Below are positions 1 through 7,743 of a stretch of DNA of 10,220 nucleotides, piece after piece; the stretch's first letter is position 1, and every line of letters begins with the position of its first letter. Position numbers and translations under genes: made by a program. The DNA is taken from NCBI GenBank assembly GCA_014376655.1, contig JACMRC010000485.1, positions 1 through 10,220 of the forward strand, read 5' to 3'. This DNA is from Mucilaginibacter sp. (GTDB lineage: Bacteria; Bacteroidota; Bacteroidia; Sphingobacteriales; Sphingobacteriaceae). The notes beneath the pieces are model-generated. The model saw nothing but the letters and a program-made list of their open reading frames with translations. It did no database searches and had not been told where the DNA came from.

Positions 1-90
1 AGCATATTGTAAAATTATTCAAATCAATAAGGCTTATAACTTGTTATGCGATATTGATTTATATTAAAATAGGAACTAATCCTTTTAAAT

Positions 91-2742
91 ATGGTTACAA
101 AACTACCTGAATACAGTTATAAGGATATTTTTTACAACAGCGAAGCGACAATGCTTATTATAAGCGTTGACAAGCCTTTGTATACTATTATTGATGTAAA
201 TAATGCCTACCTAAAAGCCACCAATAGCACCCGCGAAGCATTAATTGGCACTTCGGTTTTTGGCGCGTTTCCGGCTAATCCTACCGATGAAGAATCAAAA
301 AACATAGAGCGCACCATTTTTTCGTTTGATGAGGCTATCCGCTCAAAAAAGCCACATACCATGAGTAATTACCGATATGATATACCCGTACCGGGTACCA
401 ATGGGTTTGAAGAGCGCTGGTGGACAACAACCAATACCCCTGTATTGAACGAAAATGGCGAAGTGATATATTTTATACATTCGCCAATAAACGTTACAGA
501 GTTTTATAAAGTAACCCAACGAGAAAAGGCCGGTATTGAAGCGCTGAAGCAACAACAACAACAATTGTATTCTACATTTATGCAGGCACCCGTTGGTATA
601 GCCATATTAAAAGGGCCGGAGTTTGTGGTAGATATGATAAATTCACCGATAAGTGAGCTATATGGCCAAACAGCCGATCAAATGATGGGTAAACCCATAT
701 TTGATTGTATACCGCACGTAAAAGGGCAAGGATTTGAAGAATTATTAGACAATGTACGTATTACCGGTGTGCCGTTTAAAGGTGAAGGGGCATCGGTATT
801 GTTGGTACGGAGTGGGGTTTTAGAAACCGTATATGTAAATTTTTTTTACCAACCATTTAGAGAAACAGATGGTACCATAAGCGGTGTTATTGTTGTTGCT
901 AATGAAGTTACCGAGACAATTACTGCGAAAAAGAAAATAGAAGAAGCCGAAGAGCGTGCCCGCCTTGCTGTCGACGCGGTTGGCCTGGGTACTTTTGATC
1001 TTGATCTGTTAACCGGCGAAATGATAACATCAAGTATATTCGCCAATATTTTTGGGTTTGATAAGCCTGTTCCGCGCGACGAATATGTTACAGTTTTCCA
1101 CCCGGATGATTTGGAACTTAGAAAGAAAGCCCACATAGATGCGGTAACAGCCGGTAAGCTATTATATGAGGCCCGAGTGGTTTGGAAGGACAAATCAACC
1201 CACTGGTTAAGGGTTGAAGGCAAAGTTATCTACAACCAAAAAGGTGAGGCTGTACGTATTTTAGGTACGTTGCTGGATATAACCGAACACAGAAAAGCCA
1301 TAGAAGAACAGCGTAAATTAATTACGCTGGTTGATAATAGTGTTGATTTAATGTCGATACTGGGTATGGATGGCACTAACTCTTATATTAACCAGGCGGG
1401 GATAGATATGCTTGGGTTTGATGATGCGGCACATGTAGTAAGAGTGCCCGTATCTGAATTGCATGACCCGGCACACTTTGTTCAGGTTGAGCAGGAAGTT
1501 TTACCAACGGTAATGAGTAAAGGCCGCTGGGAGGGAACAATGCTGGTACGGCACCTTAAAACTGGCGAGATCTTCCCGGTTTATAACAACTGTATCCGTA
1601 TCGATGATCCGGTATCGGGCGTGCCTATTGCAGTTGGGGCGGTGATGCGCGATATGCGGCCCGAAATGAAGGCCAAACAAGCGCTTGCAGACAGCGAACA
1701 ACTGTTGCGTAATATTACCAGCGCAGCACCAACAACGCTGTGGATGTCTGACGCATTGGGCGCGGTAACCTATGTTAACCGAACCTGGATAGACTGGACA
1801 GGTAGAGACTATGAACAGCATTTAGGCACAGGCTGGTTGCATGCCATTTTACAGGAAGACAGGAAAAAGGTAGCCGAAAAGTTAAGCGGCAATATTACTG
1901 TACACGGCTTGTTCGAGGTTGAATTCAGGCTTAATCATGTTGATGGTGTTGTGCATTGGTGTGTTTTAACCGGGCAGCCGCAATATGATAACAGCGGTAA
2001 ATTTACGGGCTATATTGGTTCATGTGTTGACATAACCGAGCAAAAACTTATCCAACAACAAAAGGATGATTTTATAGGCATAGCCAGCCATGAATTAAAA
2101 ACGCCGGTTACCAGTATTAAAGCCTACACCCAGGTTTTAGAAAAAATGTTGCTTAAAAAAGGCGAACTTAAAGAAGCGGCTATGATAGCACGCATGGATG
2201 CGCAAATAAACCGCCTTACAAGCCTTATAGCCGATTTGCTGGATGTTACCAAGATAAACTCGGGTAAACTACAGTTTAACGACAGGGAATTTGATTTTGT
2301 ACCAATGGTTCAAGAATTGGTTGAAGATTTGCAACGTACAACAGAAAAACATACCCTGGTTGAAAATCATGCTGATATAGGCATTGTATTTGGCGATAAA
2401 GAACGCATAGGCCAGGTTATAGCCAACCTAATTACCAATGCCATAAAGTATTCGCCGCAGGCGGATAAGATAGTGATAACTACTTCCGTAAAAAACGAAG
2501 AGGTAAGGTTATGTGTACAGGATTTTGGTATTGGGATCTCGGAGGATAAACTGAACAAAGTGTTCGAGCAATTTTATCGCGTAAGCGGCGATATGCAGCA
2601 CACCTTCCCTGGTTTGGGGCTTGGGTTATATATATCATCAGAAATAATTAAGCGAGAAAGCGGTAAAATTTGGGTGACCAGCTGTGTTGGCAAAGGCTCA
2701 ACCTTTTGCTTTTTGATACCATTGCGCGGCAAAGCCGAATAA
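91..2742 (+). CDS. Soluble multi-PAS sensor histidine kinase (orphan hybrid-less kinase)
   Basis: An 883-residue sensor kinase that would autophosphorylate on a histidine and pass the phosphate to a response regulator not encoded here. Five PAS-like modules can be read at about residues 10-138, 157-275, 290-400, 405-525 and 535-652; several end in the usual PAC tail (DITEH at 396-400, DITEQ at 647-651). The dimerisation/phosphoacceptor box FIGIASHELKTP puts the phospho-histidine at H667. The ATPase domain has an N box (N783), a G1 box DFGIGI (811-816), an F-box-like FEQFYR and a G2 box GLGLGL (841-846), so it looks catalytically complete. No signal peptide, transmembrane segment or receiver domain is visible, so it should be cytosolic and sense an internal cue. 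ATG 91 is the first start after an in-frame stop at 70-72 and sits in an A/T-rich leader (TTAAAT-ATG). A (CAA)5 run encodes Q154-158 in the linker between PAS 1 and PAS 2. The sensed ligand cannot be told from the sequence. Confidence 0.96.
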   Translation: MVTKLPEYSYKDIFYNSEATMLIISVDKPLYTIIDVNNAYLKATNSTREALIGTSVFGAFPANPTDEESKNIERTIFSFDEAIRSKKPHTMSNYRYDIPVPGTNGFEERWWTTTNTPVLNENGEVIYFIHSPINVTEFYKVTQREKAGIEALKQQQQQLYSTFMQAPVGIAILKGPEFVVDMINSPISELYGQTADQMMGKPIFDCIPHVKGQGFEELLDNVRITGVPFKGEGASVLLVRSGVLETVYVNFFYQPFRETDGTISGVIVVANEVTETITAKKKIEEAEERARLAVDAVGLGTFDLDLLTGEMITSSIFANIFGFDKPVPRDEYVTVFHPDDLELRKKAHIDAVTAGKLLYEARVVWKDKSTHWLRVEGKVIYNQKGEAVRILGTLLDITEHRKAIEEQRKLITLVDNSVDLMSILGMDGTNSYINQAGIDMLGFDDAAHVVRVPVSELHDPAHFVQVEQEVLPTVMSKGRWEGTMLVRHLKTGEIFPVYNNCIRIDDPVSGVPIAVGAVMRDMRPEMKAKQALADSEQLLRNITSAAPTTLWMSDALGAVTYVNRTWIDWTGRDYEQHLGTGWLHAILQEDRKKVAEKLSGNITVHGLFEVEFRLNHVDGVVHWCVLTGQPQYDNSGKFTGYIGSCVDITEQKLIQQQKDDFIGIASHELKTPVTSIKAYTQVLEKMLLKKGELKEAAMIARMDAQINRLTSLIADLLDVTKINSGKLQFNDREFDFVPMVQELVEDLQRTTEKHTLVENHADIGIVFGDKERIGQVIANLITNAIKYSPQADKIVITTSVKNEEVRLCVQDFGIGISEDKLNKVFEQFYRVSGDMQHTFPGLGLGLYISSEIIKRESGKIWVTSCVGKGSTFCFLIPLRGKAE

Positions 2743-2803
2743 TTATCAGATCAACCGAAGGTTAAATAAAATAATAGCATCTAATCTAATAAATAAGAAG
2801 CTC

Positions 2804-3241
2804 ATGAAATTAAAGATTGGATACCTGTTTATAGGTTTGCTGCTTGCTGCCTGTACAGCTAACGCACAACAAGGCCCGCCGTCGGGGCAACAGCCGCCTC
2901 AGCCACCATCGCGCGAAGCACGGCTTAAACAAGTTAGCAATCGACTGGAAAAAGATCTGGGACTAAAGCCCGATCAAAAGCAGAAGGTTGTTGACGCTTA
3001 TGGGAAGTTTTTTGATGGCATAGAGAAATTAAGAGGAGGACAGCCCGGGCCACCACCGCCGCCCCCGCCACCTCCGGGTAAAAGAGAAGACATTGAAAAA
3101 CTGGCCAAAGCACGCGATGAAAGCATAAAGAAAACACTAACCGATGCCCAGTTTAAAAAATATCAGGAAATAGAAAAAACCATGCGACCGGGTGGCCCCG
3201 GCAGACCTGGTGGTCCGCCAACGCCGCCGCCAGCCGGGTAA
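2804..3241 (+). CDS. Exported proline-rich Spy/LTxxQ-like small protein
   Basis: A 145-residue exported protein. The N-terminus is a signal peptide (basic MKLK, then a hydrophobic core). It contains a lipobox-like LAAC with cysteine 17 and, a few residues on, an ANA-QQ site suited to signal peptidase I, so it may be a lipoprotein or a free periplasmic protein. The mature part has two charged helical stretches (about 37-77 and 93-128); the second carries LTDAQ (112-116), resembling the LTxxQ motif of Spy/CpxP-type periplasmic chaperones. The helices are separated and flanked by proline-rich segments: residues 25-35, nine consecutive prolines at 83-91, and a Gly/Pro tail after 128. It lies 61 bases after the kinase gene on the same strand, with no clear promoter between, and is followed at once by a terminator, so co-transcription with the kinase is likely but not shown. 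The Spy-like reading is inference from the motif and helical layout; simple composition may mislead homology searches. Confidence 0.85.
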   Translation: MKLKIGYLFIGLLLAACTANAQQGPPSGQQPPQPPSREARLKQVSNRLEKDLGLKPDQKQKVVDAYGKFFDGIEKLRGGQPGPPPPPPPPPGKREDIEKLAKARDESIKKTLTDAQFKKYQEIEKTMRPGGPGRPGGPPTPPPAG

Positions 3242-3250
3242 ATAATATTA

Positions 3251-3290
3251 AACGCCACCCCAACATCAGTTGGAGTGGCGTTTTTGTTTT
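3251..3290 (+). terminator. Strong intrinsic terminator after the proline-rich protein gene
   Basis: A 14-base arm (3251-3264) pairs with 3269-3282 with one mismatch across a 4-base loop, and the second arm runs into TTTTTGTTTT. It starts 10 bases after the stop codon at 3241. The shape and U-tract fit a rho-independent terminator on the + strand ending the kinase / small protein unit. Confidence 0.92.
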
Positions 3291-3318
3291 ACCAGGAGAT
3301 ATTGCATTTTAGGTAAAG

Positions 3319-3326
3319 TAACTTTG
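3319..3326 (+). promoter_or_regulatory. Possible Bacteroidota -7 element (TAACTTTG)
   Basis: An exact match to the Bacteroidota -7 consensus TAnnTTTG, about 115 bases before the likely start of the PKD/CHU_C gene. The nearest upstream TTG (3302-3304) is only 14 bases away, shorter than the usual spacing of about 17-23, so the -33 partner is poor. It is one of two competing promoter candidates in this gap. Confidence 0.25.
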
Positions 3327-3344
3327 ATAAGCAATTAAGAAAAC

Positions 3345-3373
3345 TTGACGTAAAAGTCAGTATCTTATATTTA
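3345..3373 (+). promoter_or_regulatory. Candidate promoter for the PKD/CHU_C gene
   Basis: TTGAC at 3345-3349 would be the -33 element. TATATTTA at 3366-3373 is one base off the TAnnTTTG -7 consensus, with 18 bases between the TTG and the TA. Transcription would begin near 3380, giving a leader of about 60 bases to ATG 3441. Something must restart transcription here because a strong terminator precedes it, but the exact element is inferred by eye only. Confidence 0.35.
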
Positions 3374-3440
3374 TATACTGAGTATTTGCATAATTTATAA
3401 TAAATTTAGGCCTACCAATTATAATGTGCTCAGGGAAAAC

Positions 3441-6218
3441 ATGCTACAATATTTTAGTAGGATAATTATTAGTCGATACGTTTGGGTTATTGCTTGCATC
3501 GCGCTGTTTTTTTTAAATTTTGCGCCAAAAAGTTATGCCCAAAGTTTGGGCGACCCTATAGTGCATATAACTTTTGGTTCGGGAACCAATCAATTTGCCG
3601 GGCCGTTGAAGGCCGATTCGGGTACTACTGATTATACATACGTTAATAAATCACCCGATGATAATTTTTATACTATAGTTAATAGCACTACTGGCTTAAA
3701 CCGTGGCTGGGTTTTTACACTCGATCATACCGGCGATCCGGGCGGATATATGATGATAGTAAACGCAAGTTATACGCCGGGGCTTTTTTATTCCCGAAAA
3801 GTGGACGGTTTATGCGGCAGCACTACCTTCCAGTTTTCTGCATTTATAAAAAATATTTTAAAAGGCAATGGTATTTTACCCAATATAACTTTTAGTATTG
3901 AAACTACTAACGGCATTGTTTTAGGAAGAGGATATACCGGAACTATTAATGCAGATGATACGTGGCGAGAATATCCTTTTACTTTTACTACGCCAGCAAA
4001 TACACAAACAGTTATTGTAAAGATGGCTAACAATGCGCCCGGAGGCGGAGGTAATGATATTGCTATTGATGATATTATGTTTAGACCGTATGGCACACAG
4101 GTAACTGTACAGTCTGACCAGGCAAATGCACGTTTTTGCGTGGCTTCACCGCAAACTATAACTATAAAAACTATAACTCCGCTTGATCCTAATTATGCGC
4201 AAAAGCTTCAGGCCAATATAAATGGCGCCTGGATAGATCAGGGACCGGCGGGCACGGCTTCGTCCTTTTCTTTTTTATCGCCAACTGTTGCCGGCTCTTA
4301 TTCCTATCGTGTAGTTAAAAGCGATGCGGGCAATATTAATACTTATAGCTGTGTTGTATCATCAAATCAGTTAAATATAACCGTATTGCCTTTACCTGTA
4401 CCCGCATTTTTAGTGGCCGATACTACTTGCCAGAGTGATTCTGTCGTATTTAAAGATCAATCTACCGCGCAGGGGTCAACTGTAGCATCATGGCAATGGG
4501 ATTTTGGTGATGGGGAAAAATCTGCCAAACAAAACCCATCTCATCTTTATGCAAACGGAGGAAATTATACGGTAAAATTAACGGTGACCAGTAGTAGTGG
4601 CTGCATATCATCAACTAAAGCTAAAAGTATACATATTATTCCACGGGTTAATATGTCATTTAGTTATTCCACGCCCGATTGCGAAACAAAGGCCGTAACT
4701 TTTACTGATTCATCGGTTCCGGTAGAAGGTAATATTACCTCGCGTTTATGGGATTACGGCGATAGTATAAAAGAAACCAGGCCCGATAATTTGCCTTTCC
4801 AGCATACTTTTGCCAAAGCAGGTACTTACCCGGTAAAACTTTTGATTACTACCAATAAGGGGTGTATATCAACCTTAACTAAAACAGTTATAATAAGCCC
4901 TTTACCTGTGGTGAATTTTAATATACCACCTACCTGTACAGAAGATTTTTCTAAATTCATAGACAGCACCACAATCGCCGATGGTACCAGACTTACTTAT
5001 GCGTGGAATTTTGGTGATGCTAATTCAAATGACGGCAATCCTAATATATCAATGCAACAAAACCCGGTGCACCGTTTTATTGTCGCGCAAAACTACCAAA
5101 TTGCGCTCACAGTTACCTCAGTAAATGGGTGCCAGGTTACCAGAACCAAATCTTTTATGGTAAATGGATCTAACCCAACCGCCGCTTTTAATGTATTAAA
5201 TGCGGCAATGTTATGCAGTAATCGCGAAGTGTTTTTTGTAAATAATTCTTACACCACGCCGGGGGTAATCACTAAAGTTAAATGGTATTTTGATAGCAGT
5301 GATACCACTGTACAGTTAACCGATAATAACCCCTATATAGGTAAGTTATATCGTCATAAGTATCCTGCAGTTACTTTCCCCCAGACATCAAAAAATTATA
5401 CGGTACGTGTGGTAGCTTATTCGGGTGGCAGATGCCCATCGGTACCACTTGATACAACGATAACCATACTTGCAACACCTGCCTTGACTTTTACCCCGCC
5501 AGACTCTGTATGCCTTAATAATGGCCCTGTACAGTTTAATGCTAAAGAGAGTACGGGCATTACTGGTGCAGCTGTTTACTCTGGCACGGGAGTAAGCGCT
5601 TCGGGTAAATTTGATCCGGCTGTTGCAGGTGTTGGCGATGTAACTGTAAAATGTATTTTTACTGCAAGCGGGGCAGTCTGTGCCGATACATTAACACGTA
5701 TTATTAATGTTAAGCCCATACCTACTGTAAACGCAGGTTCCGATTTAACCATATTGGCAGGAGGAACCACCCAATTACATGCTACCGCAACGGGCGATAA
5801 AATTACCTACGCATGGTTGCCTATTACCGGTTTAAGCAACAGTACTATACCCGACCCGATTGTTATGCTGAATGAGAATGTTACTTATACGCTTACTGTA
5901 ACCAATGGCAAAGGGTGTTCTGTAAGCGATAGGATTACTGTAACGGCATTGCAGCTCCCGGCAATCCCGAACGCGTTTACACCTAATGGCGATGGTATTA
6001 ATGACCTTTGGATAATTAAATACCTGGATACTTATACCGACTGTACAGTGGATGTTTTTAATCGTAATGGGCAAAAAGTATTCACCTCAATTGGTTATAA
6101 AACTGCCTGGGATGGGCAAACCAATACCGGCGAACTACCATTTGGTGTTTATTACTACATAATTGATCCCAAAAATGGCCGTAAACCCGTAAAGGGTTAC
6201 GTTACTATAATAAGATAG
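3441..6218 (+). CDS. Secreted PKD-repeat protein with CHU_C type IX sorting domain
   Basis: A 925-residue cell-surface or secreted protein, 930 if GTG 3426 is used. ATG 3441 is preferred because it has an AGGGA 4 bases upstream and puts a normal signal peptide at the N-terminus (hydrophobic VWVIACIALFFLNF, then SYA-QS). Numbering here is from GTG 3426. A 200-residue N-terminal region beginning GDPIVHITFGSG is of the kind often found on Bacteroidota PKD proteins and may be a jelly-roll/carbohydrate-binding module. PKD repeats follow with signatures WQWDFGDG (356-363), LWDYGD (441-446) and AWNFGD (526-531), then a degenerate fourth repeat and Ig/PKD-like modules to about 840. The last 84 residues, from IPNAFTPNGDGINDLW (847 on) to the terminal KGYVTIIR, form the CHU_C / gliding-motility C-terminal domain, the type B signal for export by the type IX system. 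No catalytic domain is visible, so an adhesin, matrix or binding role is likely. The coding sequence seems more A/T-rich at third positions than the kinase gene. Confidence 0.93.
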   Translation: MLQYFSRIIISRYVWVIACIALFFLNFAPKSYAQSLGDPIVHITFGSGTNQFAGPLKADSGTTDYTYVNKSPDDNFYTIVNSTTGLNRGWVFTLDHTGDPGGYMMIVNASYTPGLFYSRKVDGLCGSTTFQFSAFIKNILKGNGILPNITFSIETTNGIVLGRGYTGTINADDTWREYPFTFTTPANTQTVIVKMANNAPGGGGNDIAIDDIMFRPYGTQVTVQSDQANARFCVASPQTITIKTITPLDPNYAQKLQANINGAWIDQGPAGTASSFSFLSPTVAGSYSYRVVKSDAGNINTYSCVVSSNQLNITVLPLPVPAFLVADTTCQSDSVVFKDQSTAQGSTVASWQWDFGDGEKSAKQNPSHLYANGGNYTVKLTVTSSSGCISSTKAKSIHIIPRVNMSFSYSTPDCETKAVTFTDSSVPVEGNITSRLWDYGDSIKETRPDNLPFQHTFAKAGTYPVKLLITTNKGCISTLTKTVIISPLPVVNFNIPPTCTEDFSKFIDSTTIADGTRLTYAWNFGDANSNDGNPNISMQQNPVHRFIVAQNYQIALTVTSVNGCQVTRTKSFMVNGSNPTAAFNVLNAAMLCSNREVFFVNNSYTTPGVITKVKWYFDSSDTTVQLTDNNPYIGKLYRHKYPAVTFPQTSKNYTVRVVAYSGGRCPSVPLDTTITILATPALTFTPPDSVCLNNGPVQFNAKESTGITGAAVYSGTGVSASGKFDPAVAGVGDVTVKCIFTASGAVCADTLTRIINVKPIPTVNAGSDLTILAGGTTQLHATATGDKITYAWLPITGLSNSTIPDPIVMLNENVTYTLTVTNGKGCSVSDRITVTALQLPAIPNAFTPNGDGINDLWIIKYLDTYTDCTVDVFNRNGQKVFTSIGYKTAWDGQTNTGELPFGVYYYIIDPKNGRKPVKGYVTIIR

Positions 6219-6225
6219 TGATTAT

Positions 6226-6465
6226 CTATGCAAGTAATTGCTTGCTGGGTGGGGTGATCATAGAATCAATAAACTCGCCAATAGCTTTAAGGGTATACAT
6301 ATCCAGGTAGTCCTCGTTGCGCTGCATCCACTCTGTGCCTAATTTATAAAGCATAGCTGCTTTACCGTTTATTTTAACTTTCCACACGCGCCAGGTTTTA
6401 AAATACCCGGCAGTAATTTCAATAAGCTGTGTGGTACCGTCGGCTAACTTCAGTTTATAATTCAT
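6226..6465 (-). CDS. Unrecognised 79-residue protein
   Basis: I do not recognise this family. The protein begins MNYKLKLADGTTQLIEI and has two or three probable beta strands in the first 45 residues (YKLKLADG, WRVWKVKING, AAMLYKLG), then a mostly helical tail (YTLKAIGEFIDSM). It is rich in aromatics (four Tyr, three Trp), has no signal peptide or membrane segment, and so should be a small soluble cytosolic domain. Its stop lies 7 bases from the stop of the convergent PKD/CHU_C gene. It is separated from the next upstream - strand gene by a terminator and about 155 bases, so it should have its own promoter; I could not pick one out. The ATG at 6463-6465 is in an A/T-rich context. Its length, balanced composition and convergent fit without overlap support a real gene over a chance ORF. 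Confidence 0.72.
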   Translation of the reverse strand: MNYKLKLADGTTQLIEITAGYFKTWRVWKVKINGKAAMLYKLGTEWMQRNEDYLDMYTLKAIGEFIDSMITPPSKQLLA

Positions 6466-6621
6466 GTTGTGATGATTTAATTACTTGAATAGTCCGTTTT
6501 TCTTCAAATGGCAGTGTGGTTTTAATTTTAATAAATACGTTAGATATAGCATAATATTGCATGGGTAAATGTTAAATTTTGTAATTAACTGAATTGCTTA
6601 ACAATTGAATTATAAATTCAC

Positions 6622-6655
6622 AAAAAAGCCGCTCTGATTTTTGTCAGGGCGGCTT
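6622..6655 (-). terminator. Intrinsic terminator of the DUF1080 gene
   Basis: Arms 6626-6637 and 6644-6655 pair over 12 positions with one mismatch around a 6-base loop. Read on the - strand, the hairpin is followed by six Us (A-run 6622-6627 on the + strand, partly shared with the stem base). It lies 20 bases after the DUF1080 stop codon at 6675. On the + strand only CTTTGT follows, so it is chiefly a - strand terminator. Confidence 0.88.
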
Positions 6656-6674
6656 CTTTGTATAGCAGAATATG

Positions 6675-7460
6675 TTATTCTCTTATCCAGATATTGCGGT
6701 AGCTGATAGGGGCGCTTTTATCGCCATGCGCTTGCAATTTAAGCGAAGCGGGACCATGAGCAGTATACTTGTGAGCAGTACCGGTTGATGTAGCACCTTT
6801 AATGGCAACGTTATTTTGAACCAACACGCCATTAAAGAAAATAGTAACGCGCCCCGGCTCTTTTACAGTACCATCGGCGTTAAATTCAGGGTCGGTGTAG
6901 GCTATGTCATACACGTTCCATTCGCCTGCTTTTTTAGCAGGGTTTACCAATGGGATAGACTCGCGGTATACGCTGCCGGCCATGCCGTTAGTATAAGTTT
7001 TATTATCATTGTTATAAGTGTCTAATACCTGGATCTCGTATTTGCCGGATAAAAATATACCGCTGTTACCACGGGCCTGGCCTGTACCCGTAATATCCGC
7101 AGGAATTTTCCACTCGATATGTAACTGGAAGCTGCCAAATTTACGCTTGGTTTCGATATCGCCGGCTGTTTTATCAACTGTAAGGATATCTTTCGCTATT
7201 GTCCATTTTGCAGTCGATTGGTCTTTAGGGTTTACCCATTCGTCTAAATTTTTACCGTCAAACAAAATTATAGCATCAGATGGTGCGCTACCTAAAGTTT
7301 TAGCAGGGGTAACTACGTTAGGTACCGGTGCAAAAATCTCTGCATTGGTTGGGTTTGACGCTGTAAGGTTAGCTTGTTTAATAATAGCCGGCGTTACTTG
7401 TGCATATCCAACATAAGATAAACATAGCAGCCCTGCTGCCAAAATAAAATTGTATTTCAT
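6675..7460 (-). CDS. Secreted DUF1080 / 3-keto-disaccharide hydrolase-like protein
   Basis: A 261-residue exported protein of the DUF1080 family (Pfam now names it the 3-keto-disaccharide hydrolase domain; it is a concanavalin-like beta-sandwich related to GH16). It has a signal peptide of about 20 residues (MKYNFILAAGLLCLSYVGYA-Q), a linker to about 60, and the domain from SDAIILFDGKNLDEW (61-75) to the C-terminus. Family landmarks include the GNSGIFLSGKYEIQVLD segment (131-147), EWNVYDI (180-186) and the closing ISYRNIWIRE (252-261). The length matches single-domain family members, so it looks complete. Such proteins occur in sugar and glycoside degradation by Bacteroidota, acting in the periplasm or outer surface. 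Here no sus genes or oxidoreductase are adjacent, so the substrate is unknown. It is a single-gene unit with a promoter-like element upstream and a terminator downstream. Confidence 0.92.
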   Translation of the reverse strand: MKYNFILAAGLLCLSYVGYAQVTPAIIKQANLTASNPTNAEIFAPVPNVVTPAKTLGSAPSDAIILFDGKNLDEWVNPKDQSTAKWTIAKDILTVDKTAGDIETKRKFGSFQLHIEWKIPADITGTGQARGNSGIFLSGKYEIQVLDTYNNDNKTYTNGMAGSVYRESIPLVNPAKKAGEWNVYDIAYTDPEFNADGTVKEPGRVTIFFNGVLVQNNVAIKGATSTGTAHKYTAHGPASLKLQAHGDKSAPISYRNIWIRE

Positions 7461-7499
7461 GAAGTTAATTTTTGAGTGATTGTTTATAATAGTTCAGGC

Positions 7500-7507
7500 C
7501 AAATCTA
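7500..7507 (-). promoter_or_regulatory. Candidate -7 promoter element of the DUF1080 gene
   Basis: Read on the - strand this is TAGATTTG, an exact match to the Bacteroidota -7 consensus TAnnTTTG. The start of transcription would be near 7494, giving a leader of about 33 bases to the ATG at 7460. The -33 partner is weak: CCTTTA at 7525-7530 is the best at about the right spacing, and no clean TTG is present. Confidence 0.5.
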
Positions 7508-7631
7508 TAAGATTTTAATTTATTTAAAGGAATTATAAACGTCTTTTAACTCTGCAAACAAAATTTTTACAAAACCCTATAACCAAAATAGGAGTAAGTG
7601 CGTATAAGATGGTGTAACTAACTTATTAAAT

Positions 7632-7742
7632 ATGGAATTTTTAGACAAAGACCCTTACCCGCAAAAACCAGTTGGACTTATAATTTTAAACTGGGTTGTA
7701 GCAATATTACTGACAGTAGATCTGCTTTGGTGCATACTATAA
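7632..7742 (+). CDS. Putative 36-residue single-span membrane micro-protein
   Basis: A 37-codon reading frame (ATG to TAA) in the 283-base gap between the DUF1080 and MATE genes, on the opposite strand to both. The peptide starts MEFLDKDPYPQKP, a polar and negatively charged head, and continues as one hydrophobic span of about 22 residues (GLIILNWVVAILLTVDLLWCIL) to the end. The start context TTAAAT-ATGG is the same as that of the kinase gene at 91, and the stop falls one base before the stop of the convergent MATE gene without overlap. I know no family for it. A hydrophobic span this clean, a good start and a perfect fit to the gap argue for a real gene, but a chance ORF cannot be excluded without conservation. 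No convincing promoter was seen. Confidence 0.5.
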   Translation: MEFLDKDPYPQKPVGLIILNWVVAILLTVDLLWCIL

Positions 7743-7743
7743 G

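Noticed and set aside
550..564. (CAA)5 trinucleotide run in the kinase gene, a possible contingency repeat
   Set aside because: It is short and in frame, encoding five glutamines in an inter-domain linker. Length changes would not switch the gene off, so phase variation is unlikely.
846..1223. 125-codon open frame on the - strand within the kinase gene
   Set aside because: Shadow frame over conserved PAS-coding sequence, with no independent support.
6181..6200. Imperfect inverted repeat GTAAACCC...GGGTTAC near the end of the PKD/CHU_C gene as its terminator
   Set aside because: It lies inside the coding region, has a bulged stem and no following U-run.
6606..6620. Short palindrome TGAATT-ATA-AATTCA beside the DUF1080 terminator
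   Set aside because: A 6-bp A/T-rich stem is common in such intergenic DNA and has no clear target gene or repeat copy here.
7018..7416. 132-codon open frame on the + strand opposite the DUF1080 gene
   Set aside because: It is the antisense shadow of a well-supported gene; its translation has no recognisable domain or start context.
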